A stretch of DNA of 56,913 nt from Marinovum sp. (GTDB taxonomy: Bacteria > Pseudomonadota > Alphaproteobacteria > Rhodobacterales > Rhodobacteraceae), in NCBI GenBank assembly GCA_022447495.1, contig JAKVBH010000028.1:1-56913 (forward strand). Reading direction: 5' to 3'. The position numbers and the translations under genes are program-made. The notes beneath the pieces were generated by a model. That model saw only the letters and a program-made list of their open reading frames with translations, did not search any database and was not told the DNA's origin. Each line of letters opens with the position of its first letter. Position 1 is the first letter of the stretch. Positions 1 through 7,802 of this stretch are shown here, one piece after another.

Positions 1-102
1 CATAAGACGCAGCGCATGGTGCAGCTCTACGCAGGACCAGAACGACAAAAGGCAAGAGCTCGAGCGGCGCTGATCGCCCGAGAGAGGAAGAGCAAAAAAT
101 GA
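1..102 (+). CDS. Tyrosine recombinase (phage-type integrase), C-terminal end only
   Basis: Frame 1 is open from the first base to a TGA at 100-102 and encodes the last 33 residues of a protein that starts outside the window. It begins HKTQRMVQLYAG, which fits the final catalytic box of tyrosine recombinases: the His/Trp position followed nine residues later by the nucleophilic Tyr. A basic helical tail follows, as is usual in integrases. Its stop overlaps the ATG of the next small ORF. The 3' end of a tRNA-Cys gene lies 220 bp downstream, the classic target of such enzymes, which supports the call. Only the tail is visible, so the subfamily cannot be named. Confidence 0.6.
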   Translation, partial: HKTQRMVQLYAGPERQKARARAALIARERKSKK

Positions 103-296
103 CAGAGAAAACGACTGCTAACGATGTCTTGCGAGCGATATTTGCCAAGCACGAGGGGCCGATTTGGTTCGCCGTAGCCGCCGATCACATTGAGGATATC
201 GAGCCGAGCAAGGGCTCAATCGCGGATTCGGACAAAACGAAAACAGAACAAGAATGTGCGGTAGCGTGTGTGGCAACCGCCTTTCGTCGCGGTTAG
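99..296 (+). CDS. Small hypothetical protein after integrase (65 aa)
   Basis: The ATG at 99 overlaps the integrase stop codon (ATGA-type), suggesting translational coupling. The product is a 65-residue soluble peptide with a predicted N-terminal helix (MTEKTTANDVLRAIFAKHEG) and no recognisable domain. It lies between the integrase and the tRNA-Cys gene, so if real it is the last gene of the integrated element. An opposite-strand ORF overlaps it and composition does not decide between them. The start overlap is the only positive evidence. Confidence 0.35.
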   Translation: MTEKTTANDVLRAIFAKHEGPIWFAVAADHIEDIEPSKGSIADSDKTKTEQECAVACVATAFRRG

Positions 297-321
297 AGGT
301 CACATAAGTCTCTGAAAATAT

Positions 322-395
322 TGGAGGCGAGTACCGGAATCGAACCGGTGTACACGGATTTGCAATCCGCTGCGTCACCACTCCGCCAACTCGCC
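322..395 (-). tRNA. tRNA-Cys (anticodon GCA)
   Basis: Read on the minus strand, the gene starts GGCGAGT and ends ACTCGCC, a perfect 7-bp acceptor stem, followed by discriminator U and an encoded CCA (322-324). The T arm carries the standard GGTTCGAATCC loop region. The anticodon loop reads TTGCAAA, giving GCA for cysteine. The length is 74 bases with CCA. Its 3' end faces the integrase remnant, so the 3' part of the gene (about 322-350) is the likely attachment core of the adjacent element. Confidence 0.95.
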
Positions 396-533
396 AGCCA
401 GTGGTGGGCAGGGCGTAGCCCATCTCTGTGCGCTTGCCAAGGGGCTGTGGCGCAATCAGCGCGCCTGCGCCGTTGCTGCCGCTATTTGAATGTGTCACAA
501 CGTGCACAAATGCTTCAACGGTCAGGGTAGAAC

Positions 534-1187
534 ATGTCATCCTACGATGTGCGGCGCACCACTATGGTCGCCACTCAGGTTCGTCCGTCAGATGTCACTA
601 AGTTTCCGGTCATCGACGCCATGCTCGCGGTGCCCCGCGAGCGCTTTGTGCCACGCGATTTGCTCGAAGCGGCTTATATTGGTGAAAATCTTAGCCTATC
701 CGACGAACGCTCCCTTCTAGAACCCCGGACTTTTGCCAAAATGTTAGATGCGCTCGACATTCAGCGTGAGGATCTCGTCCTCGATGTTGCTTGTGGTTAT
801 GGCTATTCCTCGGCCGTGATCGGCCACATCGCGGAGGCCGTGGTGGCTGTCGAAAGCGATAATGATATGGCAGCTGAGGCGCAGGTATTGTTGGCGGAGA
901 ATGGTGCCGATGGCGTCGCGGTTCATCACGGGCCCTTGCAAGAGGGCGCAGCACAATTTGGCCCATTCGACGTGATTTGCATCCAAGGCGGCGTCGAAAC
1001 GGTTTCTGAAACGATTATAGATCAGTTGAAAGAAGACGGGCGGATAGCATGCCTTTTCATGGATGGTCCGCTTGGTGAAGTGCGCATAGGTTATAAGCAT
1101 GCGCGACAAATGAACTGGCGGCGTGCATTTAATGCTTCCGCACCGCTCCTAGATGAATTTAAACTAAACCGTACGTTTTCGTTTTGA
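534..1187 (+). CDS. pcm: Protein-L-isoaspartate O-methyltransferase family
   Basis: This is a 217-residue SAM-dependent methyltransferase of the PCMT family, which repairs isoaspartyl residues in damaged cytoplasmic proteins. The N-terminal signature (MVATQVRP followed by VPRERFVP near residues 33-40) matches the family. SAM motif I is visible as LDVACGYGYSS near residues 83-93. The length is normal for the short alphaproteobacterial form. It lies just upstream of a TolC-family gene in the same direction, an arrangement common in Rhodobacteraceae. Activity on isoaspartate is assumed from family membership; short relatives are often labelled only PCMT-like. Confidence 0.88.
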   Translation: MSSYDVRRTTMVATQVRPSDVTKFPVIDAMLAVPRERFVPRDLLEAAYIGENLSLSDERSLLEPRTFAKMLDALDIQREDLVLDVACGYGYSSAVIGHIAEAVVAVESDNDMAAEAQVLLAENGADGVAVHHGPLQEGAAQFGPFDVICIQGGVETVSETIIDQLKEDGRIACLFMDGPLGEVRIGYKHARQMNWRRAFNASAPLLDEFKLNRTFSF

Positions 1188-1209
1188 GGCGATGAAGTGA
1201 TGTAGCTTC

Positions 1210-2652
1210 GTGCATATGGGCGTGAGACAGTTGAAAACAATGATGAAAAGCAGATTGAAGAACAAAGCCGGCGCAGCAATTTTGGGTGCGACGATGGCCT
1301 TGACCCCCAGCCTCGGTGCCGCGGAATCCCTGCGTGACGCGCTTGCCGCGGCGTACAATCATTCCGGTTTGTTGCAACAAAACCGCGCCTTGCTTCGGGC
1401 CGCAGATGAGAGCGCGGCGATTGCCCTGGCTGGTTTGCGCCCGATCTTGACCTGGACCAGCACGATTGAACGTCGCGGTGGTGCCTCCTTTAACTCCGCA
1501 GTCAACAGCGCCGTGCCGGTCGGGCAAACTGACGCGACAGTGCGCTTGTCGGCGAGTCTGCTTCTGTATGACGGTGGCAACTCGCGCCTCGGAGTAGAGG
1601 CTGCCAAGGAAAACGTTCTGGCCACGCGCCAAAGCCTGATCTCTGTCGAGCAATCCATCTTGCTGCGGGCGGCGCGGGCCTACATTTCGGTGCTTCAGTC
1701 GTCGGAGACGGTTCAACTGCGGCGCAACAACGTCTCGCTTTTGCGCGAGGAACTACGGGCGGCGCAGAACCGATTCGAGGTTGGCGAAGTCACGCGCACT
1801 GACGTGGCGCTGGCTGAGGCGCGCAATGCGTCGGCAGAGGCGAATTTGGCGAGTGCGGTCGGATCTCTGGAACGCGCTCGTGAAGAATATGCAGCGGCTA
1901 TCGGCCATCTGCCCCGTAATTTGACCGGCCTGGGATCATTGCCCAAGGTGGAGACCAATGAGGCGCGCGCCAAGTCGTTGGCTGTGGCCCGCCATCCCGA
2001 CCTGCGCAGAGTGCAATTCGACGTCAACGCAGCCGAGCTTAACATTCGTCGTGCGCAGGCCGCACGGGGCCCGACCGTCGTTTTGGAAGGCTCGCTTGCT
2101 AAGACCGAACGCTTTGACGATGGCTTTTTCTCCGACAGCAGCAGCGTAGGTGTGACCGCGAGGCAACCGCTCTACCGTGGTGGTGAGTTGGATGCGCGCT
2201 TGCGCCAGGCCATGGCACAACGGGACGCTGAACGAGCCAACTTGCATGTGGTGCGCCACACCATTCAGCAAAACGTGGGCAATGCCATCGCCAACCTTCA
2301 AGTCACAGATGCGTCCATTCGTGCGACACAAGAAGAAATCCGCGCGGCACAGGTTGCCTTCCGCGGCGTGCGCGAAGAGGCACAGTTGGGTCAACGGACC
2401 ACTCTGGATGTGTTGACCGCTGAACAAGATCTCTTGGATGCGCGCACGAATCTCACAAATGCAAGCGCAGATCGCAACACAGCGGTCTTTGAATTGCTGT
2501 CTGCCCAAGGGTTGATGACGGCAGAGTATTTGCGCCTGCCAGTTCAACAATATGACCCTGCAGCTTATTACAATCTTGTCAAAGACGCGCCGGTTCACAG
2601 CATTCAAGGCAAAAAGTTGGACAAGCTTTTGAAAAGTATAGGGAAGCAATAA
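1210..2652 (+). CDS. tolC: TolC-family outer membrane efflux channel
   Basis: This protein of about 480 residues has an N-terminal signal peptide (hydrophobic stretch AAILGATMAL, probable cleavage after LGAA). Two similar halves are rich in Ala, Arg and Glu heptads, as expected for the alpha-helical barrel of the TolC trimer. Typical elements are the early repeat-1 segment with YDGGNSRLGVEAAKENV and the matching repeat-2 segment with YRGGELDARLRQA. It forms the outer membrane exit duct for RND or type I export systems. The start may instead be the ATG at 1240, which gives a more compact signal peptide. The RND pump at 33.8-38.8 kb in this window has no TolC of its own and could use this one (inference). 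Confidence 0.9.
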   Translation: MHMGVRQLKTMMKSRLKNKAGAAILGATMALTPSLGAAESLRDALAAAYNHSGLLQQNRALLRAADESAAIALAGLRPILTWTSTIERRGGASFNSAVNSAVPVGQTDATVRLSASLLLYDGGNSRLGVEAAKENVLATRQSLISVEQSILLRAARAYISVLQSSETVQLRRNNVSLLREELRAAQNRFEVGEVTRTDVALAEARNASAEANLASAVGSLERAREEYAAAIGHLPRNLTGLGSLPKVETNEARAKSLAVARHPDLRRVQFDVNAAELNIRRAQAARGPTVVLEGSLAKTERFDDGFFSDSSSVGVTARQPLYRGGELDARLRQAMAQRDAERANLHVVRHTIQQNVGNAIANLQVTDASIRATQEEIRAAQVAFRGVREEAQLGQRTTLDVLTAEQDLLDARTNLTNASADRNTAVFELLSAQGLMTAEYLRLPVQQYDPAAYYNLVKDAPVHSIQGKKLDKLLKSIGKQ

Positions 2653-2741
2653 AGCCACTGTTTGCGCACAATTTGCGGTATCTGTTGTGCGGTGTGAGTT
2701 GGGTGGACTATAGTTTGGCTACACGGCAAGGGTGAGCAAGT

Positions 2742-3809
2742 ATGTCAGACGCTGCAAAAAACGTTGAAATTGAGGACGTTCTTGCATCCATTCGTCGGCT
2801 CGTGTCCGATGAAGTGGCACAGGAATTGTCGCGCAAGGATGCAGGTGAGGCGGCCGCAGCTACGCCTCAGCCAGTTTCGACGCCTGCCGAACCGTTGGCG
2901 AAAAGTGAGCCTGAGGCGTTGGTGCTAACGCCGTCGTTGCGCGTTGCGGATAGCCCAAAGACCAAGGAGCCCACGGCTTTTGAAACTGAAATTGCCGAAC
3001 AGGACGACGAGGATAGCACCGCGCATGCCGCGCTCCTTCAAGCTGTTGCAGATCACGTTGCGGCTTCTCAAGAGGGAAGCGATGACATGGCATTTGCGAA
3101 AGAAATGTCGGACGCTGACCCTGACATTCGGGAAACCGCTGACGCGATTGAGACTATCGAAGCGGTGGACGATGACGCAGACAGCCGAACGCTTACAGTT
3201 GTTGCGGATCAATCGGTTTTGGACAACCAAGTTGAAGAAAGCTTTTTTGATGAAGCCACGTCTGAAGACGAGGATATCATTGACGTGTCTTTGTTGATGC
3301 AACCGCATGCGGATTCGCAAGAGAGTGTGGAAGATCCGGCCTCTGAAGACGAGGATGCATCCAGCGCAAGTTCCGAAGGCTCCCTGGAAGAGAAAATCGC
3401 ACGTCTTGAGACGATGATTGGCCGCAGTGAATCCGGGTTCGAACCCGAACGCGCTGTGGCTGTTGAACCCATCGACTGGCAGGACCTTTCAGAAACTGAT
3501 GTTGCTAAGGCGACTGAAGACAACAGCCAAGCAACAGTGCTCGACATCGTCGATATGGCAGACGAGGCAGAGACCGAGCATGCTCCCGTCTCGCCGGCGG
3601 ACGACCCCGCCGTCGTAAACGATGCTGGTGTTGATCTGTTGGCCGATCCGTCCGATGTGATGCTCGACGAGGACATGTTGCGCGACATGGTCACGGCTAT
3701 TGTTCGTGAAGAACTTCAGGGTTCATTGGGTGAACGCATCACGCGGAATGTTCGCAAGCTGGTCCGTCGTGAAATTCACCGTGCTTTGGCCAGCCAGGAA
3801 CTCGACTAA
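2742..3809 (+). CDS. PopZ-like (DUF2497-type) polar organising protein
   Basis: The 355-residue protein has conserved ends and a long acidic, low-complexity middle. The N terminus (VEIEDVLASIRRLVSDE, residues 8-24) matches the short helix that PopZ-type proteins use to bind partners. The C terminus (from about residue 305, DEDMLRDMVTAIVREEL, then ERITRNVRKLVRREIHRAL) resembles the PopZ oligomerisation helices. The linker between, about 270 residues, is very rich in Asp and Glu. In Caulobacter PopZ forms polar condensates anchoring chromosome and cell-cycle proteins. The role here is inferred from shared architecture, since overall sequence similarity is weak. It follows tolC with an 89-bp gap. 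Confidence 0.65.
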   Translation: MSDAAKNVEIEDVLASIRRLVSDEVAQELSRKDAGEAAAATPQPVSTPAEPLAKSEPEALVLTPSLRVADSPKTKEPTAFETEIAEQDDEDSTAHAALLQAVADHVAASQEGSDDMAFAKEMSDADPDIRETADAIETIEAVDDDADSRTLTVVADQSVLDNQVEESFFDEATSEDEDIIDVSLLMQPHADSQESVEDPASEDEDASSASSEGSLEEKIARLETMIGRSESGFEPERAVAVEPIDWQDLSETDVAKATEDNSQATVLDIVDMADEAETEHAPVSPADDPAVVNDAGVDLLADPSDVMLDEDMLRDMVTAIVREELQGSLGERITRNVRKLVRREIHRALASQELD

Positions 3810-3824
3810 AAGCAACACTGTGCG

Positions 3825-4322
3825 ATGAACACATCGGCCATATCTTGATCGGGGCCGCAGTCTTTTCGCGCTGTCATGATCCTAAACGCACTTGGGCCAG
3901 CGTCTTGGGCGCGATGGCACGCGATCTATCGTTCTGCAAGTGTTGGCTGGGGTGTCCTTTTTGTTTTGGACATCAGCCCAGGGCACATTTTTGGCGAGCT
4001 CTGCTATTTCTCTGCCTGGCAGATGGTCTTTGCGATCGACAATTCGATCCTGCTTTGGACAGCGGGGCTTCTCATTTCGGCTTGGCGGGGATGGTGGCCG
4101 GGTGTCGCACTTGCTAGGGCAGCGTTTTTGCATATCGCATGGGATTTTCCGCTTCACCATGAATATGGACGAGCGCACTTTTGGCCTCTCCCAGGTTGGA
4201 TTTATGAAAGCCCGCTCAGCTATTGGGACAGCGACCACAACGCTGCTATCATTGCAGCGATAACAGGCCTGATCAGCATGCTCGCGGCATTTCCCTTTGT
4301 CGCAGGTTCCCAAGTATTTTAG
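3825..4322 (+). pseudogene. Frameshifted membrane protein (family often mislabelled CobQ)
   Basis: The largest open frame here (3876-4322) ends in a conserved membrane-protein segment with IAWDFPLHHEY, HFWPLPGW and SPLSYWD. Its proper N terminus lies in other frames. Reading MNTSA (3825-3839), then HILIGAAVFSR to LGAMARDLSF (3839-3934), then LQVLAGVSFLF (about 3934-3966), then ISPGHIFGELCYFS to the stop reconstructs one continuous family-like protein of about 165 residues. This needs three single-base insertions, near 3839, 3934 and 3965. As written it is a pseudogene. A shortened 148-residue protein starting at 3876 is possible but would lack the first membrane segments. The family resemblance is from memory of Rhodobacteraceae proteins, not from a search. 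Confidence 0.6.
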
Positions 4323-4528
4323 CCCGCGCCGGCATGTTGACGCCTGGTTGGCTTAGAGCTTTGGGCTATCCGACGGTGGATCATTTTCTTCTAAGGGATG
4401 TCGATGGGACTGTGCTGAACACCGAATGTCAACGAGCGCGTATAAATTTCTGATGCCAGACAGCTACGCGTGTTTCAGGTTCTCTCGACATGCATTAGAG
4501 CGCGCGAAATGAACAAGCGCAAAAGCAA

Positions 4529-4568
4529 AACGCCCCCGCCGTTGCGAAGGCGCGTTACAATTTTTTTT
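4529..4568. terminator. Bidirectional rho-independent terminator
   Basis: A GC-rich hairpin is built from AACGC at 4529-4533 and GCGTT at 4552-4556, extended by CC/GG pairs across a bulge. On the plus strand it is followed by a run of eight T (4561-4568). On the minus strand it is followed by TTTTGCTTTT. It sits between the convergent pseudogene (3825-4322) and the DUF6280 gene (4578-4901) and could end transcription from both sides. Confidence 0.5.
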
Positions 4569-4577
4569 AAGCACGGT

Positions 4578-4901
4578 CTATGCAGCTTCGGCTTGCTGCG
4601 CGGCGGCGTTGCGGCGCTCGCTTTCTTCGCGCGACAAGGCCACTGAAGTCCGTACACCTTTGGCTACGAATTCCATCAGGCCAGCGACCACACGTTCGTT
4701 GGGGTCGATGCCCGCACAGCTGAGCACTTCACGGCCATCGCGAGAGCGCGCCCAACGGGCAATTTGTTCTGGACCATTGCCATACTTTTTGTCGTCGGCA
4801 ATAGCGTCGTCGAGAGCAGCCAAAACCACAGCAGCAAACAGCTTACGGGCACGCGAGCCTTGCTCGGCGTTGAAGGCCGATCCGTCAACGAAATCTTTCA
4901 T
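4578..4901 (-). CDS. DUF6280 family protein
   Basis: This is a 107-residue soluble protein, highly conserved in Rhodobacteraceae and of unknown function. The recognisable core is GSRARKLFAAVVLAALDDAI followed by GPEQIARWARSRDGREVLSCAGI. The sequence is mostly helical, with no signal peptide or membrane segment and an Ala/Glu-rich tail. It is divergent from efp, the two sharing a 213-bp intergenic region. The family name rests on recognised sequence similarity. The single cysteine in LSCAGIDPNE is the only obvious candidate functional residue. Confidence 0.8.
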   Translation of the reverse strand: MKDFVDGSAFNAEQGSRARKLFAAVVLAALDDAIADDKKYGNGPEQIARWARSRDGREVLSCAGIDPNERVVAGLMEFVAKGVRTSVALSREESERRNAAAQQAEAA

Positions 4902-5043
4902 GGAGGCGTCCTTGCTCTTGTTCTTTTGAACGGGCGTGAGAGCCCTTATGGCGTTTTTTTACCGATTCGGATAGACCGAAATCACATAGCACCTTTGCAA
5001 AAAGCGCATAACTAGTAGGGGTGGCAAACCAAATATAGGGTTG

Positions 5044-5072
5044 TTGCCTCCGAGAGGTGGTCAAGATATAGG
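5044..5072 (+). promoter_or_regulatory. Possible sigma-70-type promoter of efp
   Basis: TTGCCT (5044-5049) and TATAGG (5067-5072) are separated by exactly 17 bp, giving reasonable -35 and -10 elements about 42 bp before the efp ATG. The match was found by eye in a short divergent intergenic region. No start-site evidence exists. Confidence 0.35.
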
Positions 5073-5114
5073 AAAGCTAAAATCTTCGTCAATATTTCGC
5101 CATGGTTTTAAGAC

Positions 5115-5678
5115 ATGCCAAAAATCAACGGAAACGAAATTCGCCCTGGGAACGTGCTGGAGCACAACGACGGTCTTTGGGCTGCTGTCAAGGTTGACCA
5201 CGTAAAACCAGGCAAGGGTGGCGCATTTGCCCAAGTCGAATTGCGGAACCTGCGCAATGGCTCCAAATTGAATGAGCGTTTTCGCTCCGCGGACAAGGTT
5301 GAGCGCGTTCGGTTGGAGCAGAAAGATCAACAATTCCTTTATGAAAGCGATGGGATGTTGGTGTTCATGGACACTGAGACGTATGAGCAGATCGAGCTGC
5401 CTTCTGATCTCCTCGGTGAGCGCCGTCCGTTTTTGCAAGACGGCATGACCATTGTCGTGGAATTTTACGAGACAGAAGCATTGAATGCCACATTGCCTCA
5501 GAAAGTCACATGCCAAGTTGTTGAGACGGAGCCGGTCGTGAAGGGGCAGACGGCCGCCAACAGCTTTAAGCCAGCGATACTTGATAATGGCGTCAAGGTC
5601 ATGGTGCCGCCGTTTGTGGCGCAGGACGAGATGATCGTCGTTAACACAGAAGCCATGGAATATTCCGAGCGCGCCTGA
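5115..5678 (+). CDS. efp: Translation elongation factor P
   Basis: This 187-residue EF-P binds between the P and E sites of the ribosome and relieves stalling at polyproline stretches. The N-terminal KOW-like domain ([20 protein letters not shown]) carries the conserved loop VKPGKGGAF with Lys34 at the tip, the residue that is beta-lysylated in many bacteria. Two OB-type domains follow, ending in the conserved region with [12 protein letters not shown]. Length and all domains are normal. No epmA or epmB homologue lies in the window. A strong terminator hairpin follows at 5728-5757. Confidence 0.97.
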   Translation: MPKINGNEIRPGNVLEHNDGLWAAVKVDHVKPGKGGAFAQVELRNLRNGSKLNERFRSADKVERVRLEQKDQQFLYESDGMLVFMDTETYEQIELPSDLLGERRPFLQDGMTIVVEFYETEALNATLPQKVTCQVVETEPVVKGQTAANSFKPAILDNGVKVMVPPFVAQDEMIVVNTEAMEYSERA

Positions 5679-5727
5679 CAAGGGGCCGCGCGCAATCCCC
5701 TGGCATTTGCCGGGGGGCCAGATTGAC

Positions 5728-5757
5728 AAACCTCCGGCGCAATTCGGAGGTTTTTCT
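5728..5757 (+). terminator. Terminator after efp that contains the next gene's ribosome-binding site
   Basis: A perfect 9-bp stem, AAACCTCCG (5728-5736) with CGGAGGTTT (5745-5753), has an 8-base loop and runs into TTTTTCTT. It is a good rho-independent terminator for efp. The 3' arm contains GGAGG (5746-5750), eight bases before the ATG of the acetyltransferase gene at 5759. The Shine-Dalgarno sequence of that gene is therefore buried in the stem. Confidence 0.8.
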
Positions 5758-5758
5758 T

Positions 5759-6238
5759 ATGATACGTCAACTTTCCCGCACGGAATTGCCCTGCGTTCTG
5801 CCGTTGCAGCAGCAGGTTCAGGCTCTGGATGTCGCTAATGAGGCGCGCTACTTTCATGTGAATGCGGCCCCGGAGGCCTATACGCAGCATCTAATCCAGG
5901 CGATGGACAAGGAGGGAGCGTGGGTTCTTGCCGCGTTTCGGAGGAAGCGCGCGATTGGGTATCTCTCGGCGTTTCCGGATACGCGCCCGTCCGACACCTA
6001 TTGCTGTGCCCGAAACGAGGTGATCCTGGATCAGATTTGCGTGGATGCCCAATGGCGCGGGCAGGGCGTGGGGCGTGCCTTGGTTGCGGCGTTTGAACGC
6101 GATGCTTTGGCCCAAGGTTTCAACGCTTGGCGCGCCACCCATTGGTCGTTCAACGCGGCCTCGTCTGCCTTGCTAGAGCGTTGTGGCGCAGTGCCTTCAG
6201 TGATCACGCGTCGAAAGGTTCTATCGCTGGACCGATGA
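5759..6238 (+). CDS. GNAT-family N-acetyltransferase
   Basis: This 159-residue GNAT enzyme is predicted to transfer the acetyl group of acetyl-CoA to an amine; the substrate is unknown. The acetyl-CoA binding motif A is clear as VILDQICVDAQWRGQGVGRA, followed by the helix LVAAFERDALAQGF. The start at 5759 is preferred over an upstream ATG at 5723 because GGAGG lies eight bases upstream and the longer version would read through the efp terminator. The 3' end overlaps the convergent ygfZ gene by 35 bp. Confidence 0.85.
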   Translation: MIRQLSRTELPCVLPLQQQVQALDVANEARYFHVNAAPEAYTQHLIQAMDKEGAWVLAAFRRKRAIGYLSAFPDTRPSDTYCCARNEVILDQICVDAQWRGQGVGRALVAAFERDALAQGFNAWRATHWSFNAASSALLERCGAVPSVITRRKVLSLDR

Positions 6239-6974
6239 AGGTGATTGTGGCCTCTCCTGCTGCCAGCGGCCCAGTGGCACGGTCAAATCGCAAATAGGCG
6301 AGCCCTTCATCGCCTGCGCGGCTGTGCAATACGCCAGCGGGTTTGCCGCCTGCGGTGATGCTCTCCCCTGGCTCTGCACCGCCTTTGATGCGGACCCGGG
6401 CCAGTCCTTTACGCAGTTGTGTTTTGTGCTTCATACGCGCGACGATTTCTTGTCCGACATAACATCCTTTGCGAAAATCTACGCCGTGCAACCGTTCGAA
6501 GCCGTATTCAAGAATGTAGGTATCATCGCTAAGCTCTATGTCAGTCTGTGGGATGCCGAGGCGTACATGGAGCGCGGTCCAATCCGTATCGTCTTCTGTT
6601 GCCGCTTCATCAATTTTACGCCAGCCAAGTTCCCCGTGACGCGGGTCGGCCAATGCACCCTCAGGTGTATCTCCCAATCCGCGAGAGACCCGAAGATCGG
6701 TTTTAACAAGCACCACTGGACTGCGCAATTTGTACATCATGAGGCGTTTGAAAACTGCATCCGCTCGGGACGCCGCGATATCGACCAAGATCGTTTCACC
6801 ACGGGCTTCTAAGAAGAAGTCTGCCATGAATTTGCCTTGGGGCGTGAGCAGTGCTGCATATACGAGGCCTGTGTCCACGCCATTTACATCGTTGGTGACC
6901 AAGTTTTGCAAAAAGTCCCGCGCGTCGGGTCCAGACACAGACATGACGGCGCGCGTTTCTGAGTAAGCGGACAT
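6204..6974 (-). CDS. ygfZ: Folate-binding protein YgfZ (iron-sulfur cluster maturation)
   Basis: This 256-residue member of the YgfZ/GcvT-like family uses tetrahydrofolate in assembly or repair of iron-sulfur enzymes. The family signature KGCYVGQE is intact, with the essential Cys. Upstream are ARDFLQNLVTNDV and ALLTPQGKFMADFF, typical of the GcvT-type fold. The start at 6974 (MSAYSETRAV) was chosen; a longer reading frame reaches 7061 but adds unconserved residues and would overlap the divergent glycosyltransferase gene. Confidence 0.92.
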   Translation of the reverse strand: MSAYSETRAVMSVSGPDARDFLQNLVTNDVNGVDTGLVYAALLTPQGKFMADFFLEARGETILVDIAASRADAVFKRLMMYKLRSPVVLVKTDLRVSRGLGDTPEGALADPRHGELGWRKIDEAATEDDTDWTALHVRLGIPQTDIELSDDTYILEYGFERLHGVDFRKGCYVGQEIVARMKHKTQLRKGLARVRIKGGAEPGESITAGGKPAGVLHSRAGDEGLAYLRFDRATGPLAAGEATITFIGPAIEPFDA

Positions 6975-7051
6975 GAGGCGTTTCCTCTGTTGCTGGGACT
7001 TTCTATAGACGCCCCATATAGACATTTCTTGAGCTGGCAAAAGAGGCGGGC

Positions 7052-7732
7052 ATGCGGGCACCCTTATCTATCATTATCCCAACGCTCAATGCGGCGGAGG
7101 GATTGCCGGGGACGCTGGCGTGCTTGATTGAAGGGCTGCAGGCAGGGATTGTCCGCGAGTTGATTGTCTCGGACGGCGGGTCGACGGATCGCAGCATTGA
7201 GATCGCAGAGGCCGCAGGAGCTGAGGTGGTTGCCGGCACTTCTTCTAGAGGTGGACAATTGAAGCGCGGCGTTGCTGCCAGCAAGGGCGATTGGGTTTTG
7301 TTACTGCACGCCGACACACAGCTTTCGCTTGGTTGGAGTGAAGTTGTGTTGGAGGCCATGGAGCACGCGCAATGTGGGTACTTCCGTCTTGCTTTCCAAA
7401 CACCGCGGTTGGCGGGACGCTGGGTGGCTGGTTGGGCCAATTTTCGCGCGCGTCGATTTTCTCTGCCTTACGGAGATCAAGCTTTATTGGTGAAGCGCAC
7501 GATCCTCGATGCAGCCGGAGGCGTTCCTGATCAACCGTTGATGGAAGATGTGGCTTTGGCGCGAGCGCTGCGGGGACGACTCGCGTGTCTGCCCGTCACC
7601 GCCACAACATCCTTTGTGCGCTACGAACGCGACGGCGTGTTAGCTCGAGGCACGCGCAACCTTATTCTGCTTCTGCGCTATCTGGCTGGGGCTGATCCGG
7701 TAGATCTGGCGGAACGCTATCGTCGTCGCTGA
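7052..7732 (+). CDS. Family 2 glycosyltransferase (TIGR04283 type)
   Basis: This 226-residue GT-A glycosyltransferase opens with LSIIIPTLNAAEGL and has the nucleotide-sugar elements VSDGGSTDRS and LLLHADTQL, the latter in place of a DxD motif. It matches the TIGR04283 group, often called selenodomain-associated transferase 2. No membrane segment is obvious, so it is probably cytoplasmic or peripheral. Donor and acceptor cannot be told. It is divergent from ygfZ, and its 3' end overlaps a possible short minus-strand gene. Confidence 0.85.
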   Translation: MRAPLSIIIPTLNAAEGLPGTLACLIEGLQAGIVRELIVSDGGSTDRSIEIAEAAGAEVVAGTSSRGGQLKRGVAASKGDWVLLLHADTQLSLGWSEVVLEAMEHAQCGYFRLAFQTPRLAGRWVAGWANFRARRFSLPYGDQALLVKRTILDAAGGVPDQPLMEDVALARALRGRLACLPVTATTSFVRYERDGVLARGTRNLILLLRYLAGADPVDLAERYRRR

Positions 7733-7802
7733 ATTGCATGGCATAGAATTCCGCAAAGGCGCCGATTTGAACCAGAAGGGCATCAAAGTCGTCTTGTTTC
7801 AT
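7662..7802 (-). CDS. Possible small acidic protein (46 aa)
   Basis: A 46-residue reading frame from the ATG at 7802 reads MKQDDFDALLVQIGAFAEFY and continues with an acidic, proline-rich tail. The helical start and lack of odd residues look protein-like. The ribosome-binding site is weak (GCAGAG), and half of the frame overlaps the glycosyltransferase on the other strand. In-frame extension to 7868 is possible. Treat it as a candidate only. Confidence 0.3.
   Translation of the reverse strand: MKQDDFDALLVQIGAFAEFYAMQFSDDDSVPPDLPDQPQPDSAEAE

Noticed and set aside
118..540. 140-residue minus-strand frame across the tRNA-Cys region
   Set aside because: It reads through the tRNA gene and has no protein-like features.
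3425..3455. GGGTTCGAACCC, resembling a tRNA T-loop
   Set aside because: It lies in the coding sequence of the PopZ-like gene, and no acceptor or anticodon stems are found around it.
4334..4453. Frame ending in RDVDGTVLNTE, like the first motif of HAD phosphatases
   Set aside because: Only about twelve residues match, with no second motif nearby; it could be chance or a very small remnant.
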